In this document: positions 47,324 to 57,098 of the stretch, in pieces
Numbering within the stretch: the stretch's first letter is position 1
How the letters are laid out: every line of letters starts with the position of its first letter
Origin: Catenovulum sediminis
GTDB taxonomy: Bacteria; Pseudomonadota; Gammaproteobacteria; Enterobacterales; Alteromonadaceae
Direction: 5' to 3'
Length of the DNA stretch: 64,000 nucleotides
Assembly (NCBI RefSeq): GCF_007289895.1
Contig: NZ_CP041660.1
Span: 1,178,001-1,242,000 of the forward strand
The notes under the pieces: model-generated
The model's input: the letters and a program-made list of their open reading frames with translations, nothing else
Databases searched by the model: none
What the model was told of the DNA's origin: nothing
Program-made: the position numbers and the translations under genes

Positions 47324-49489
47324 TTAAATAGCCTCTAATCTGGCAAACGCAACCACCAACCATTTACAACCTTCATCGTCAAAATTGACCTGAACCCGAG
47401 CATTCTTATCAGCGCCTTCGTAATTTAGTATAGTACCTTCGCCAAATTTAGGATGAAGAACACGTTGCCCTAATTGTAGTCCAGTTTCATTAAAACTCTC
47501 GTTTTGTTTTGCATAGCTAAAACGTCCACTTGAGATAGGTCGACTCACCTGGGTGTTTAAACGAATTTCATTAATATACTCAGATGGTATCTCGCGAATA
47601 AAACGGCTTGGTGCATGATATTGGTCTTTACCGTATATACGCCGAGTTTCAGCATAAGTGATGTATAACTGCTGTTTTGCTCGTGTCATACCAACGTAAC
47701 ATAATCGTCTTTCTTCTTCCATGCGACCTGATTCTTCGCTGGTTTGTAAACTTGGAAACATCCCTTCCTCTACGCCTGCGATAAACACAAGCGGGAATTC
47801 TAATCCTTTTGCAGTATGCAACGTCATCAATTGCACCGCATCCTGATTGCGGTCCGCCTGGTTTTCACCAGACTCAAGCGCTGCATGTGATAAAAAAGCA
47901 CTTAAATCAGACAACTCAGGCTCTGTGTTTTCAAACTGACGACAAGCGGTAACTAACTCTTCCAAGTTCTCGATACGCGCTTGTGCTTTTTCGCCTTTTT
48001 CAGATTGATACATAAAATGAAGCCCTGACTGCTTTATCACTGTATCAGCCTGTCGGTATAAAGGCAGCTCATCGACTTCCTCTTCCAGTTTATTGATTAA
48101 ATCAATAAAGCCAGCAACCGTTTTTGCCGCTCGGCCTGTTAACAATCTGGCTTCTATCAAAGCTTCTGCTGCATTCCATAATGTTTGATTATGTTCTCTG
48201 GCATATTGTCTAACCTGGCTTAAAGATTTTTCACCAATGCCTCGCGCTGGCGTATTAATCACTCGTTCAAATGCCGCATCATCCTGTCGATTATTAATGA
48301 TGCGCAAATAAGCCAGTGAGTCTTTGATCTCTTGACGTTCAAAGAATTTTAATCCGCCATAAATACGATAAGGTATTTGCTCACTAATCAGCGCTTCTTC
48401 CAATACGCGCGATTGCGCATTACTACGGTACAAAATCGCAGAATCAGATAAAGCATTGCCTTGTTCAAACCAGTTTTTAATGCGAGCTACAATAAATCGA
48501 GCTTCATCCAATTCATTGAATGCCGAATAAATCGCAATCGGCTCACCGTCTCCCGCTTCGGTCCATAAGTTTTTCCCCAAGCGCCCTGAATTGTTGGTAA
48601 TAACCGCATTGGCGGCTTTGAGTATGGTGCCGCTTGAACGATAATTTTGCTCTAAACGAATCATATGCGCATCTGGAAAATCATCTAAAAAGCGTTGGAT
48701 ATTCTCAACTTTCGCGCCTCGCCAACCATAAATTGACTGGTCATCATCGCCTACGATACTGATAAAATTATCGCCATCTGCCAACAACCTTAACCAAGCA
48801 TACTGAATACTATTGGTATCCTGAAATTCATCAACCAGTACGTGTTTAAATCGTTCTTGATAGTGTCGTAATAGATGTGGTTGTTTTAACCAGAGCTCAT
48901 GAGCTCTGAGAAGCAGCTCAGCAAAATCAACCAGCCCTGAGCGATCACAAGTTTCTTGATAGGCCTGATAAACACGCTTCCAAATTTCTTCTTGCTGATT
49001 GCCCCAAGTTTCGATGTGTTGAGGTCTCAATCCTTCGTCTTTCTTACCATTGATGTACCACATGGCTTGTTTAGGGGGCCATTTCTTTTCATCCAAATCA
49101 AGCGCGCGGATAATCCGTTTAATCAGCCTGTGCTGATCATCTGAATCAAGTATCTGGAAACCTTCTGGTAAACCAGCATCTGCATAGTGTAAACGCAGCA
49201 TGCGATGCGCCAAACCATGGAAAGTTCCAATCCACATGCTCTGCACTGAAGTTTGCAACAAGTCTTCAACTCGGTGGCGCATTTCTGCAGCGGCTTTATT
49301 AGTAAAGGTCACAGCCAAAATAGAATGAGGGGAAATGTTTTCGACTTGAATTAACCAAGCGATACGCTGTACTAAAACCCGTGTTTTACCGCTACCCGCG
49401 CCCGCCAATAACAACATTGATTGTTGTGGGGCAGCAACCGCTTCCCTTTGTTTATCATTTAAACCATCAATCAAGCTGTTAACATCCAT
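47324..49489 (-). CDS. uvrD: DNA helicase II UvrD
   Basis: 3'-5' superfamily 1 helicase for mismatch and nucleotide excision repair. The 721 residues show Walker A AGAGSGKTRVL (about 30-40), motif II VDEFQDTNSIQYAWL, GDDDQSIYGWRGA, LEQNYRSSGTIL, and late motifs TLHTAKGLEFPLVFIAG and EEERRLCYVGMTRAK. The C-terminal tail with GEGTILNYEGADKNARVQVNF is typical of UvrD rather than Rep. Two diguanylate cyclase genes follow it closely. Confidence 0.97.
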   Translation of the reverse strand: MDVNSLIDGLNDKQREAVAAPQQSMLLLAGAGSGKTRVLVQRIAWLIQVENISPHSILAVTFTNKAAAEMRHRVEDLLQTSVQSMWIGTFHGLAHRMLRLHYADAGLPEGFQILDSDDQHRLIKRIIRALDLDEKKWPPKQAMWYINGKKDEGLRPQHIETWGNQQEEIWKRVYQAYQETCDRSGLVDFAELLLRAHELWLKQPHLLRHYQERFKHVLVDEFQDTNSIQYAWLRLLADGDNFISIVGDDDQSIYGWRGAKVENIQRFLDDFPDAHMIRLEQNYRSSGTILKAANAVITNNSGRLGKNLWTEAGDGEPIAIYSAFNELDEARFIVARIKNWFEQGNALSDSAILYRSNAQSRVLEEALISEQIPYRIYGGLKFFERQEIKDSLAYLRIINNRQDDAAFERVINTPARGIGEKSLSQVRQYAREHNQTLWNAAEALIEARLLTGRAAKTVAGFIDLINKLEEEVDELPLYRQADTVIKQSGLHFMYQSEKGEKAQARIENLEELVTACRQFENTEPELSDLSAFLSHAALESGENQADRNQDAVQLMTLHTAKGLEFPLVFIAGVEEGMFPSLQTSEESGRMEEERRLCYVGMTRAKQQLYITYAETRRIYGKDQYHAPSRFIREIPSEYINEIRLNTQVSRPISSGRFSYAKQNESFNETGLQLGQRVLHPKFGEGTILNYEGADKNARVQVNFDDEGCKWLVVAFARLEAI

Positions 49490-49574
49490 ACAGAAAACCT
49501 TTCAAAAAATAAAAGATTATACTGGATAAACCAACAGTTCCCAAGTTTCTTACACAGTTTATCGAATGTTATCT

Positions 49575-50006
49575 TTAACGACCGTTTAGATCACCTTCAA
49601 ATTCAGCGATAACCCGCACTTCTGGTGTTAGAGATCTTTGGTCAATATAACCAATAGCATCTTGATTACGCAGCACCATATTGATTACAGCCTGATCATT
49701 GTCTAACTCGGCAGGCGGTACGCCTCTACCCGTAAAGACCAGCTTCGCCCAATAAGCCTTCAACTGACTGTTTGATTTTTGTAATACCTGCTTATTAAAA
49801 ATTTCCCGAGCATGGCCACTGGTTAAATTGACAGGGATCGCCTTTATCCCATTTGGGTATGATTTAGCTTTTCCTAAAAACAGTTGCCGAATATCAAATA
49901 CATCTAAAATTGCGGTATTTTTAGGATGCACTATCACGACAATGTCGGCATATAGGCGACTACAAAAACAGCTCAATAATATTAAAATTGCAATCAGTTG
50001 CTTCAT
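49575..50006 (-). CDS. small PstS-like phosphate-binding-domain protein
   Basis: The ATG at 50006 (MKQLIAILILLSCFCS) has AGGGA upstream and starts a signal peptide; a frame to 50027 is less likely. The 143-residue product matches the N-terminal lobe type of PBP-like proteins related to PstS: IVVIVHPKNTAILDVFDIRQLFLGKAKSYPNG, then LKAYWAKLVFTGRG and NQDAIGYID. It is too short for a full two-lobe binding protein; such short forms are common in Alteromonadales and Vibrio. It begins 10 bp after the porin-like stop and the two are likely one operon. Confidence 0.75.
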   Translation of the reverse strand: MKQLIAILILLSCFCSRLYADIVVIVHPKNTAILDVFDIRQLFLGKAKSYPNGIKAIPVNLTSGHAREIFNKQVLQKSNSQLKAYWAKLVFTGRGVPPAELDNDQAVINMVLRNQDAIGYIDQRSLTPEVRVIAEFEGDLNGR

Positions 50007-50016
50007 TGATGTTTCC

Positions 50017-51207
50017 CTAAAATACAATATCTAAGCCAAACGAATATCCTACAAAGGATCCCACCTGCTCTCGTTTATCATTGCCTACAAAAATATCCGC
50101 TTTAAGCGCCGCACTTGGATGAAAGTCATACCTTAAAGAAACAACATCCATATACATTTCGCGTTGATTTAAAATATCGATTGTCTGTTTGGTAATTAAC
50201 TTTTCTGCATCAGACTGCATCGAGTTAGCCTGCGGGTAACCATTAGCACTTTGTAAATAAACTTCATGATGATAAGTCACGACAAAATCACCTAACCGCC
50301 GACCAACCGCTGTAAACCAACCCCTATTGAGCGAATCAAATGAATCTTTTAACTGATACTCAACATACTCTAGATTAAATATCCATTTTGCCCACTCAAT
50401 ATTGGCGCCCATATAAGCATACTCACCTTTATTATCATCCGCGCCTAGCTGCGCTTTTATTAATTGAACCTCTTGCTCGCTTAGAGATGATCCTGATGCG
50501 GCATTAAAGCCATCAATAAGTGGGAAGATGAGCTGAGAATCCCATTCGGTGGAAGCAAAACCTCCGCTTAAATAACCGCCGAATAATTGCCAGTTTTCTC
50601 CCGATAAAGTCGCAGAAAAATTAAAAATATCATTTAGTTCGCTGTCATAGCTTTGAGCGGTACTCACATTAAAGATATCGCCCTGCCAGCTTGAATAAGA
50701 TAGATGCGTATCAAGGTATAATTCTTCTATTAAAAAATTACTTTGTAATTTGATCCCATCAACGTTTGAGAAATCAAAGCCGAAATACACTGATTTGGGT
50801 AAACGAGAAAAATTATGTGTATAACCGACCAGTTCATATTCTGACTGATGGAAAATAGGATTCGCAAAACGCCCAACGTGGAGCGCATGATTATCATTTA
50901 ATTGATAACTTAAATAGGCCCATTTTACTTCTGGCTCAAAGTTTTCACTTCCATGCGCAACCAATTGTACCGTTGCCGAGAGTTTATGCTGTAAATCAAC
51001 ACGGCCTTGTATCGCGAACAAAGACTCATCTGTAAGCGTGAAATATTCATCATTATACATGTCAGGTAATCTCGGATTCTGGTGCGCATCATCCTGCAAT
51101 ATTTGCCCTCCACGCACAGATGCAAATCCATTAACGCTAATTTCTGCAGCTCTCAAGATGGGCGAGGAAAATATCAAAAAAAACAATACAAATTTCCATA
51201 CCTTCAT
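50017..51207 (-). CDS. porin-like outer-membrane beta-barrel protein
   Basis: ATG 51207 (MKVWKFVLFFLIFSSPILRAAEIS) gives a signal peptide and has AGGAAAC upstream; the open frame reaches 51294 but its first 29 residues are hydrophilic. The mature 375 residues alternate like a beta-barrel (VNGFASVRGG, VKWAYLSYQLNDNHALHVGRFANPIF) and end in phenylalanine, as outer-membrane proteins do. I cannot name the family; relatives of this type accompany short PstS-like proteins, as here. It probably forms a channel, perhaps linked to phosphate. Confidence 0.7.
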   Translation of the reverse strand: MKVWKFVLFFLIFSSPILRAAEISVNGFASVRGGQILQDDAHQNPRLPDMYNDEYFTLTDESLFAIQGRVDLQHKLSATVQLVAHGSENFEPEVKWAYLSYQLNDNHALHVGRFANPIFHQSEYELVGYTHNFSRLPKSVYFGFDFSNVDGIKLQSNFLIEELYLDTHLSYSSWQGDIFNVSTAQSYDSELNDIFNFSATLSGENWQLFGGYLSGGFASTEWDSQLIFPLIDGFNAASGSSLSEQEVQLIKAQLGADDNKGEYAYMGANIEWAKWIFNLEYVEYQLKDSFDSLNRGWFTAVGRRLGDFVVTYHHEVYLQSANGYPQANSMQSDAEKLITKQTIDILNQREMYMDVVSLRYDFHPSAALKADIFVGNDKREQVGSFVGYSFGLDIVF

Positions 51208-51327
51208 TATTACGTTTCCTGCCTCTATGTTTTGGTGTTGCTTTTGCTTTGGTGTTGCTTTGGTTTTTACCTGCGTGTTTACTCTAATCCGCATTCTGCT
51301 TAACGTCTAGTAGACATTTAAAAATTA

Positions 51328-53358
51328 TCATATCTTTTGTGCAAGCAATGCGGCTTGATAAATGGCCGCTTCTGCATCCAACTCTTTAGCTTCAAATGCT
51401 CCGCCTATCAGGTGAATATTTTCTGCGCGCCCTGTTTTTTCCTGTACCAACTGTTTAAAGTTATTTGATGTTTGCCCGGCACACAAGACGATTTGTTCGA
51501 CCGCCAATACCTGCGTTTCGCCGCCTTGTTCAATATGCAAACCTTGATCGTCAATTTTTTTATAGGTTACGCCACTGATTTGTTTAACCCCCTGTTTTTT
51601 TAGCACCGACTTGTGTATCCAGCCGGTCGTTTTAGCGAGGTTTTTACCGATAACTTCAGCTTTGCGTTGTAACAAATAAATGTGTCGCTTCACCGTATTA
51701 TGTTGAGGCAACATCATGCCTGCGCGATGGTGTAAATTAATATCGATTCCCCAGTTTTGGTAATACTGAGCATATGGATTTTCATCTTGCATATTAGCTT
51801 CGCAAGCATACACCGCAACATCAATACCAATACCACCGGCTCCAATAATAGCCAAGCTATTCGCTAACTTGACCTCGCCGGCCAGAAGTTGTGCATAAGT
51901 AACCGCTTTTTTGCTTTGTATCGCTTGTTCGATCCCTTTAATTGCGGGGATCCGAGCTTCAACACCGGTTGCTAAGATAATCTCATCGTACGATCTAAGG
52001 TCTATATTTTGTGCATCTGTATTGAGTTTCAATTCAACCTTTAACTGCGCCAATTGTGTTGCAAAATAGCGTAACGTTTCATTAAATTCACTTTTGCCGG
52101 GGATCTGCTTTGCGTAATTAAGTTGTCCACCTAATTGCGCTTGTTTTTCTACCAAGCAAACTTTGTGGCCGCGCTGCGCTGCATATTTAGCGAATGCCAT
52201 ACCGGCAACACCACCACCGACTACCAGTATTTTTTTTTGCTGCTTCGCCAGTTGAAAATTTAACTGTGTTTCACGCGCGGCTCTCGGATTAACCAAACAA
52301 GAAGCGACTTCGCCAGCAAAAACCTTGTCTAAACACGCTTGATTACAGGCAATACAGGTATTAATGCTGTTATCCTGACCATTTCTGGCTTTTTCGACCC
52401 ACTCACTGTCAGCTAAAAAAGGTCTGGCCATTGATATCAAATCAGCCTTGTCTTCTAATAAAATTTGCTCAGCCGTGGCGGGCATATTAATTCTATTGCT
52501 GGTCATTACCGGAATATTAACAACCTGCTTAACAATTTTTGTGATCTGACTGAAAGCGCCTCTTGGCACCATAGCAGCAATAGTCGGAACACGAGCTTCA
52601 TGCCAGCCGATGCCTGTATTTAAAATATCAACCCCAGCTTGTTCAACCCACTGAGCTAAAGAAAGCACCTCTTCTCGACTACTCCCCCCTTCAACCAAAT
52701 CTAGCATCGACAAGCGATAAATAACAATAAAGTCACGACTCACAACAGAACGAATGCGACGGATAATCTCAAGTGCAAAGCGGCAGCGATTGATGTAATC
52801 GCCTCCCCAAGCATCCGTTCTTTGATTAGTGCGCAGAACAATAAACTGGTTTATTAAATATCCTTCCGACCCCATGATTTCAATACCATCATAACCTGCC
52901 TGCTGGGCCAACCTCGCACTATGAACAAAATCATCTATTTGTTTTTCGATTTCTTCTGGTGTTAGTTCACGAGGGGTATATCGGTTAATCGATGCTTGCA
53001 GTGCGCTTGGCGCCACAATATTTTGATGAAAACCATAGCGACCTGCGTGCAACAGTTGCATACAAATTTTGCCACCTACCTGATGCACTGCGCTGGTCAC
53101 TAAACGATGATTGGCAACATCTTCCGGTAACCTCATTTGTGCTTGTCCAGGTGCCAACACTCCCTCTTCGTTTGGTGAGATACCGCCCGTTACAATTAAA
53201 CCGACACCAGCTTGGGCTCGCTCTTTGTAGAAAACAGCGAGTTTATCAAACCCCTTCTTTTGTTCTTCCAAATTGGTATGCATCGAACCCATCACGATGC
53301 GATTTTTTAGAAATCCGTGTTTTAGTTCTAGGCTACGAAACAAATGGGGATAATGCAT
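51328..53358 (-). CDS. fadH: NADPH-dependent 2,4-dienoyl-CoA reductase
   Basis: Reduces 2,4-dienoyl-CoA during beta-oxidation of polyunsaturated fatty acids. The 676 residues match FadH: an N-terminal old-yellow-enzyme barrel (about 1-340, with GRYGFHQN and YDGIEIMGSEGYLINQF), iron-sulfur cysteines in CIACNQACLD and ASCLVNPRA, then FAD/NADPH Rossmann domains (VVGGGVAGMAFAKYAA). It is divergent from yihY. No other fad genes adjoin it. Confidence 0.93.
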   Translation of the reverse strand: MHYPHLFRSLELKHGFLKNRIVMGSMHTNLEEQKKGFDKLAVFYKERAQAGVGLIVTGGISPNEEGVLAPGQAQMRLPEDVANHRLVTSAVHQVGGKICMQLLHAGRYGFHQNIVAPSALQASINRYTPRELTPEEIEKQIDDFVHSARLAQQAGYDGIEIMGSEGYLINQFIVLRTNQRTDAWGGDYINRCRFALEIIRRIRSVVSRDFIVIYRLSMLDLVEGGSSREEVLSLAQWVEQAGVDILNTGIGWHEARVPTIAAMVPRGAFSQITKIVKQVVNIPVMTSNRINMPATAEQILLEDKADLISMARPFLADSEWVEKARNGQDNSINTCIACNQACLDKVFAGEVASCLVNPRAARETQLNFQLAKQQKKILVVGGGVAGMAFAKYAAQRGHKVCLVEKQAQLGGQLNYAKQIPGKSEFNETLRYFATQLAQLKVELKLNTDAQNIDLRSYDEIILATGVEARIPAIKGIEQAIQSKKAVTYAQLLAGEVKLANSLAIIGAGGIGIDVAVYACEANMQDENPYAQYYQNWGIDINLHHRAGMMLPQHNTVKRHIYLLQRKAEVIGKNLAKTTGWIHKSVLKKQGVKQISGVTYKKIDDQGLHIEQGGETQVLAVEQIVLCAGQTSNNFKQLVQEKTGRAENIHLIGGAFEAKELDAEAAIYQAALLAQKI

Positions 53359-53500
53359 ACCAGCTCCATGAAAAAATAAGTCATAACAAGTTATAGCACA
53401 AAGGAGATGTATTCACAGTTGACGGCAAAGTAATGTATTCTACAAAGTATTCATCTAAACCAAATAGACTTGCTCTTAACTTGGCAGATAAGGAATTCAA

Positions 53501-54346
53501 ATGCTCTATACGCTTAAAGCGCTCAGTATCAACTTTATCAAAAAATGCAAAAAAGATGAGCTAACTGTCATCTCCGGCCATTTGGCATTTGTTACCCTCC
53601 TCAGCTTTGTTCCTTTTATTACGGTGATCTTAAGTATTGTTAGTGCATTTAGTTTTTTTTCTGAAGCTCAGGTCATGATAGAAAATTTTCTATTTAATCA
53701 GTTTGTCCCTGAAGCCAGTGCAGATGTGCAAGCTCACCTGCTTCGCTTTATTGAGAACATAGGTAATATGACCGGCTTCAGTACAGCGGCTTTGGTTATC
53801 ATTGCTTTAATGCTGTTAAAAAATGTAGATAAAGAATTAAATCGCATATTTGTCACAGATAAAAAAAAGCCGCTATGGAAAGACTTATTAATTTACTTTT
53901 TGGTCATTATTTTAGGTCCAGTGTTAATAGGCATCAGTATTGCGGCTACCAGCGCATTTTTGGCGATTGACTGGGTTCAAAATGTGGCAGCTTGGTTCCC
54001 CGGCAATACCATTGGTGCGCTGTTGCCAGTGTTGTTTTCCTTTTTATATTTTCTACTTTTGTATCGTCTGGTTCCTTCCAGCCCACCTTCTAGTCAAGTC
54101 GCTATGTTAGGTTCTTTAGTCACTGCCATTTTATTTGAAGGCTGTAAATACTTATTTAGTTGGTACATCAGCGCTTTTCCAACCTATCAGGTTATTTATG
54201 GTTCATTGGCCGCAATACCAATCTTTTTTGTATGGATTTATTTTAACTGGCTGGTTGTTTTAATCGGCGCCGAATTTACCTGCGTATTAGAGCAAACATG
54301 GCAGGATAAAACGCATAAAACAGAGAATAACAACTATACTCAGTGA
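53501..54346 (+). CDS. yihY: YihY/BrkB-family inner-membrane protein
   Basis: The 281-residue protein has about six membrane helices and the family pattern AFVTLLSFVPFITVILSIV, LMLLKNVDKELNRIF and YGSLAAIPIFFVWIYFNWLVVLIGAEF. The family was once called RNase BN by error; its function is unknown. AAGGA lies 8 nt before the ATG. It leads a row with pip and dtd, the first with a 24-bp gap. Confidence 0.9.
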   Translation: MLYTLKALSINFIKKCKKDELTVISGHLAFVTLLSFVPFITVILSIVSAFSFFSEAQVMIENFLFNQFVPEASADVQAHLLRFIENIGNMTGFSTAALVIIALMLLKNVDKELNRIFVTDKKKPLWKDLLIYFLVIILGPVLIGISIAATSAFLAIDWVQNVAAWFPGNTIGALLPVLFSFLYFLLLYRLVPSSPPSSQVAMLGSLVTAILFEGCKYLFSWYISAFPTYQVIYGSLAAIPIFFVWIYFNWLVVLIGAEFTCVLEQTWQDKTHKTENNNYTQ

Positions 54347-54370
54347 GAACTCTTTTTAAGGAAAATTGAT

Positions 54371-55357
54371 ATGTTGTATCCGGATATAAAGCAAAACCAT
54401 ACACACTGGTTACCAACAGAAGACGGACATACATTATATGTGGAGGAGTCTGGCAATCCGAAAGGCTACCCGGTCATTTATTGCCATGGGGGTCCAGGCG
54501 GTGCCAGTACGCCCATGTTTAGAAGATTGTTTGATCCTGAAGTTTATCGCATCATTATTTTTGATCAGCGCGGATGTGGTTATTCCGAACCTTTTTTATC
54601 GCTGCATAATAACCAGACGGATAAACTAATCGACGACATTGAGCTAATTAGAACAAGACTCCATCTTAAAAAATTTTTATTATCCGGCGGAAGTTGGGGT
54701 ACAACACTGGCGCTTTTATACGCACAAAGCTACCCACAGCATGTCAGTGCTTTATTATTACGCGGTATTTTTTTAGGCCGACAAAAAGATTTAGCATGGC
54801 TGTACGAACCAAATGGTGCTGCGCGTTTATTTCCAGACTACTACCGCCAATTTTGCCAACATATCAACCCAGAGTTAAATAAAAAACTGTGCCATCAGCA
54901 AATCATTGAACAGTATTATGAGCTGTTGACCAGCAATAATGAAATAAGAAAACTGGCTGCCGCACGCGCTTGGTGTCTGTGGGAAAGCCAAATTGCTTAC
55001 CTACATTTTACCAACGAATTGGAAGCCAAAAGCTGTGAGGCTCACCACGCATTAGCAATGGCATTGATGGAATGTCACTATTTTCGTAATCATTGTTTTA
55101 TTGAAGAAAACCAGATACTTAATAATATAGAGCGTATTCAGCACATCCCCGCCACCATTATCCATGGTCGTTATGATGCGGTTTGTGATTTAAATCAAGC
55201 TTGGGAATTATCTGAAATATGGCAAAATAGCCGATTATTAATCGTACCGAATGCCGGTCACTCTTTGGGCGAGCCGTTAATTGCCGATGCTTTTTGTCAG
55301 GCTGCCCGCAGTATGGCCCGTTATCTGTTAGAGCAAGAGGATAAAACACTAAAATGA
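54371..55357 (+). CDS. pip: proline iminopeptidase
   Basis: Alpha/beta hydrolase that removes N-terminal proline from peptides. The 328 residues contain CHGGPGGASTPMFRRLFDP, FDQRGCGYSEP, the nucleophile motif GGSWGTTLALLYAQ, and the late HGRYDAVCDLNQAWEL (Asp) and PNAGHSLGEP (His). AAGGA precedes the ATG. Its stop overlaps the dtd start by ATGA, so the two are coupled. Confidence 0.92.
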   Translation: MLYPDIKQNHTHWLPTEDGHTLYVEESGNPKGYPVIYCHGGPGGASTPMFRRLFDPEVYRIIIFDQRGCGYSEPFLSLHNNQTDKLIDDIELIRTRLHLKKFLLSGGSWGTTLALLYAQSYPQHVSALLLRGIFLGRQKDLAWLYEPNGAARLFPDYYRQFCQHINPELNKKLCHQQIIEQYYELLTSNNEIRKLAAARAWCLWESQIAYLHFTNELEAKSCEAHHALAMALMECHYFRNHCFIEENQILNNIERIQHIPATIIHGRYDAVCDLNQAWELSEIWQNSRLLIVPNAGHSLGEPLIADAFCQAARSMARYLLEQEDKTLK

Positions 55358-55791
55358 TAGCCCTGTTACAACGTGTTAAACAAGCCAGCGTATCTGTACA
55401 GAGCCAGAAAATTGCCAGTATTTCACATGGCATATTAGTTTTTGTAGGCGTTGAAAAAGAGGATGACGAAACTAAAGCAAACCGTTTAGCCCAACGCGTC
55501 GCTGGTTATCGGATTTTTGAAGACCGGGAAGGGAAAACGAATTTATCGGTGAAAGAGGTTGGTGGCGAAGTGTTGGTGGTGTCTCAATTTACCTTGGCTG
55601 CTGATACCAAAAAAGGCATGCGCCCTAGCTTTTCTAATGCTGCCTCACCTGAAATTGCCAATCAATTATATTTACACTTTGCCGGAGAGATTGAAAAGCA
55701 TGGTATTTCGGTGCAAACCGGCCAATTTCAGGCTGATATGGAAGTTGCTTTGATAAATGATGGGCCAATGACATTTCAGCTAAAAATTTAG
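55354..55791 (+). CDS. dtd: D-aminoacyl-tRNA deacylase
   Basis: Removes D-amino acids wrongly attached to tRNA. The 145 residues carry MIALLQRVKQASVSV, the SQFTLAADTKKGMRPSF active-site motif and NDGPMTFQL near the C-terminus (NDGPVTF in most members). Translationally coupled to pip. The yihY-dtd association is common in gammaproteobacteria. Confidence 0.95.
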   Translation: MIALLQRVKQASVSVQSQKIASISHGILVFVGVEKEDDETKANRLAQRVAGYRIFEDREGKTNLSVKEVGGEVLVVSQFTLAADTKKGMRPSFSNAASPEIANQLYLHFAGEIEKHGISVQTGQFQADMEVALINDGPMTFQLKI

Positions 55792-56079
55792 GTAATTTAC
55801 ATTCACGGTTTAACGCAAGAAAGAAGAACAACAAATCGAAAAGTACCTTCTATTCCTGACAGCTCCGCATCCGATTTTTCTTGCCATTTTCATATAATTA
55901 TCGTCTAATAACAAACAGTTGCTAATGGTTCATTGCAGAGCTTTTTTCCCCTATTATTTTATATACCAAGTATACAATACGCCAAACAGACAGACGAATG
56001 CTTGATTTGGCTCATTAATAGACAATTTAAAGAATGCTGTATAGCCTTTGTAATTAAATTTGTAATTAAACAAGGTATT

Positions 56080-57098
56080 ATGGAACAACACTTAAACGCA
56101 GAAATAAGTAAAAGGATTTGGGTTACCCGATATTTTATGGTTATTGGTATTATTGTGCTGCATTTACCACCATACCAGCCATTGAATGAACTCGGATCAT
56201 CAATTTTTGACTATATAAAAGCGTTTTTTACACATGGAGTATTTAGAGCGACGGTTCCAGTTCTTACCGTATTATCGGGTTTTTTGCTCTTTCAATTCAA
56301 CCTTCATTTACAACCTTTTCGCCTGTTATCAAAAAAAATTAGAGCAGTATTAGTGCCGCTCATTCTATGGAATATTCCTTTCGTCATCGCTATCTACCTT
56401 TCGCAAAAATACAACATCTTATCGCACGAATTTTCAATTACACTTTACCCATTTGATATATTAAATTGGGTCAATGCTCTAACGGGTTTATTCTCTCAAC
56501 CTGCAAATTACCCACTTAACTTCCTACGGGATTTATTTGCAGTATCATTGTTGTCTCCTATATTTTGGCTGTTCTTAAAAAGAATACCGTATTTAGGGTT
56601 AGCTGTTGTCCTAGTGGTTTATTATTTTAATCTTGAAGGCCCTTTCGTTCTTCGAAATAGTATGCTGGTGAGTTTTTATATTGGTGGTCTAGCTGCCACA
56701 CAAAAGTGGCCTCTCACCTACTTAGATAAACATGCAAGGTTACTTTTTTGCATATTAATCACATTTTGTGCCGCAATGGTTATCTTTGAGATACAAAACA
56801 GGGAACTATTTAGATTGTTATCGCCATTTTTAGTTTGGCCATTATATCACTCATGGTAGAAACTAAATTCTTTGAGTTTTTATATAAAAACTCAAAGAAT
56901 AGCTTCTTAACGTTTCTGATTCATAGTCCGATCATATTGATTTTATGGCTTATGTATAAAACTTTACCTGCAAATATTCCATATTACATATACTGGATGT
57001 TAGCGCCTCCGATTACAGTATACCTGTCTATTATTTTAGCAAAGTATTTTAATAAACTGCTCCCTCGCTTTGCTTCAATAGCCTTGGGTGGTCGTTAA
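56080..57098 (+). pseudogene. acyltransferase-3-like membrane protein, split by a -1 frameshift
   Basis: From ATG 56080 (MEQHLNAEISKRIWVTRYFM) the first frame encodes membrane helices including FMVIGIIVLHLP, then a TVPVLTVLSGFLLF helix and KIRAVLVPLILWNIPF, typical of acyltransferase family 3. It stops at 56859 after VWPLYHSW. A second frame continues with AIISLMVETKFFEFLYKNSKNSFLTFLIHSPI (quoted loosely), the usual C-terminal pair of helices, to 57098. One base missing near the GG at 56837-56838 would join them into about 340 residues. The open frame reaches 55933, but AAGG precedes 56080. The transferred group and acceptor are unknown. Its end overlaps the convergent GGDEF gene by 4 bp. Confidence 0.8.

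Noticed and set aside
49575-50006. Truncated pstS pseudogene
   Set aside because: The protein has its own signal peptide, ribosome site and a natural end; short forms of this family are common.
56835-57098. Small separate membrane protein
   Set aside because: It is the C-terminal part of the acyltransferase in the next frame.
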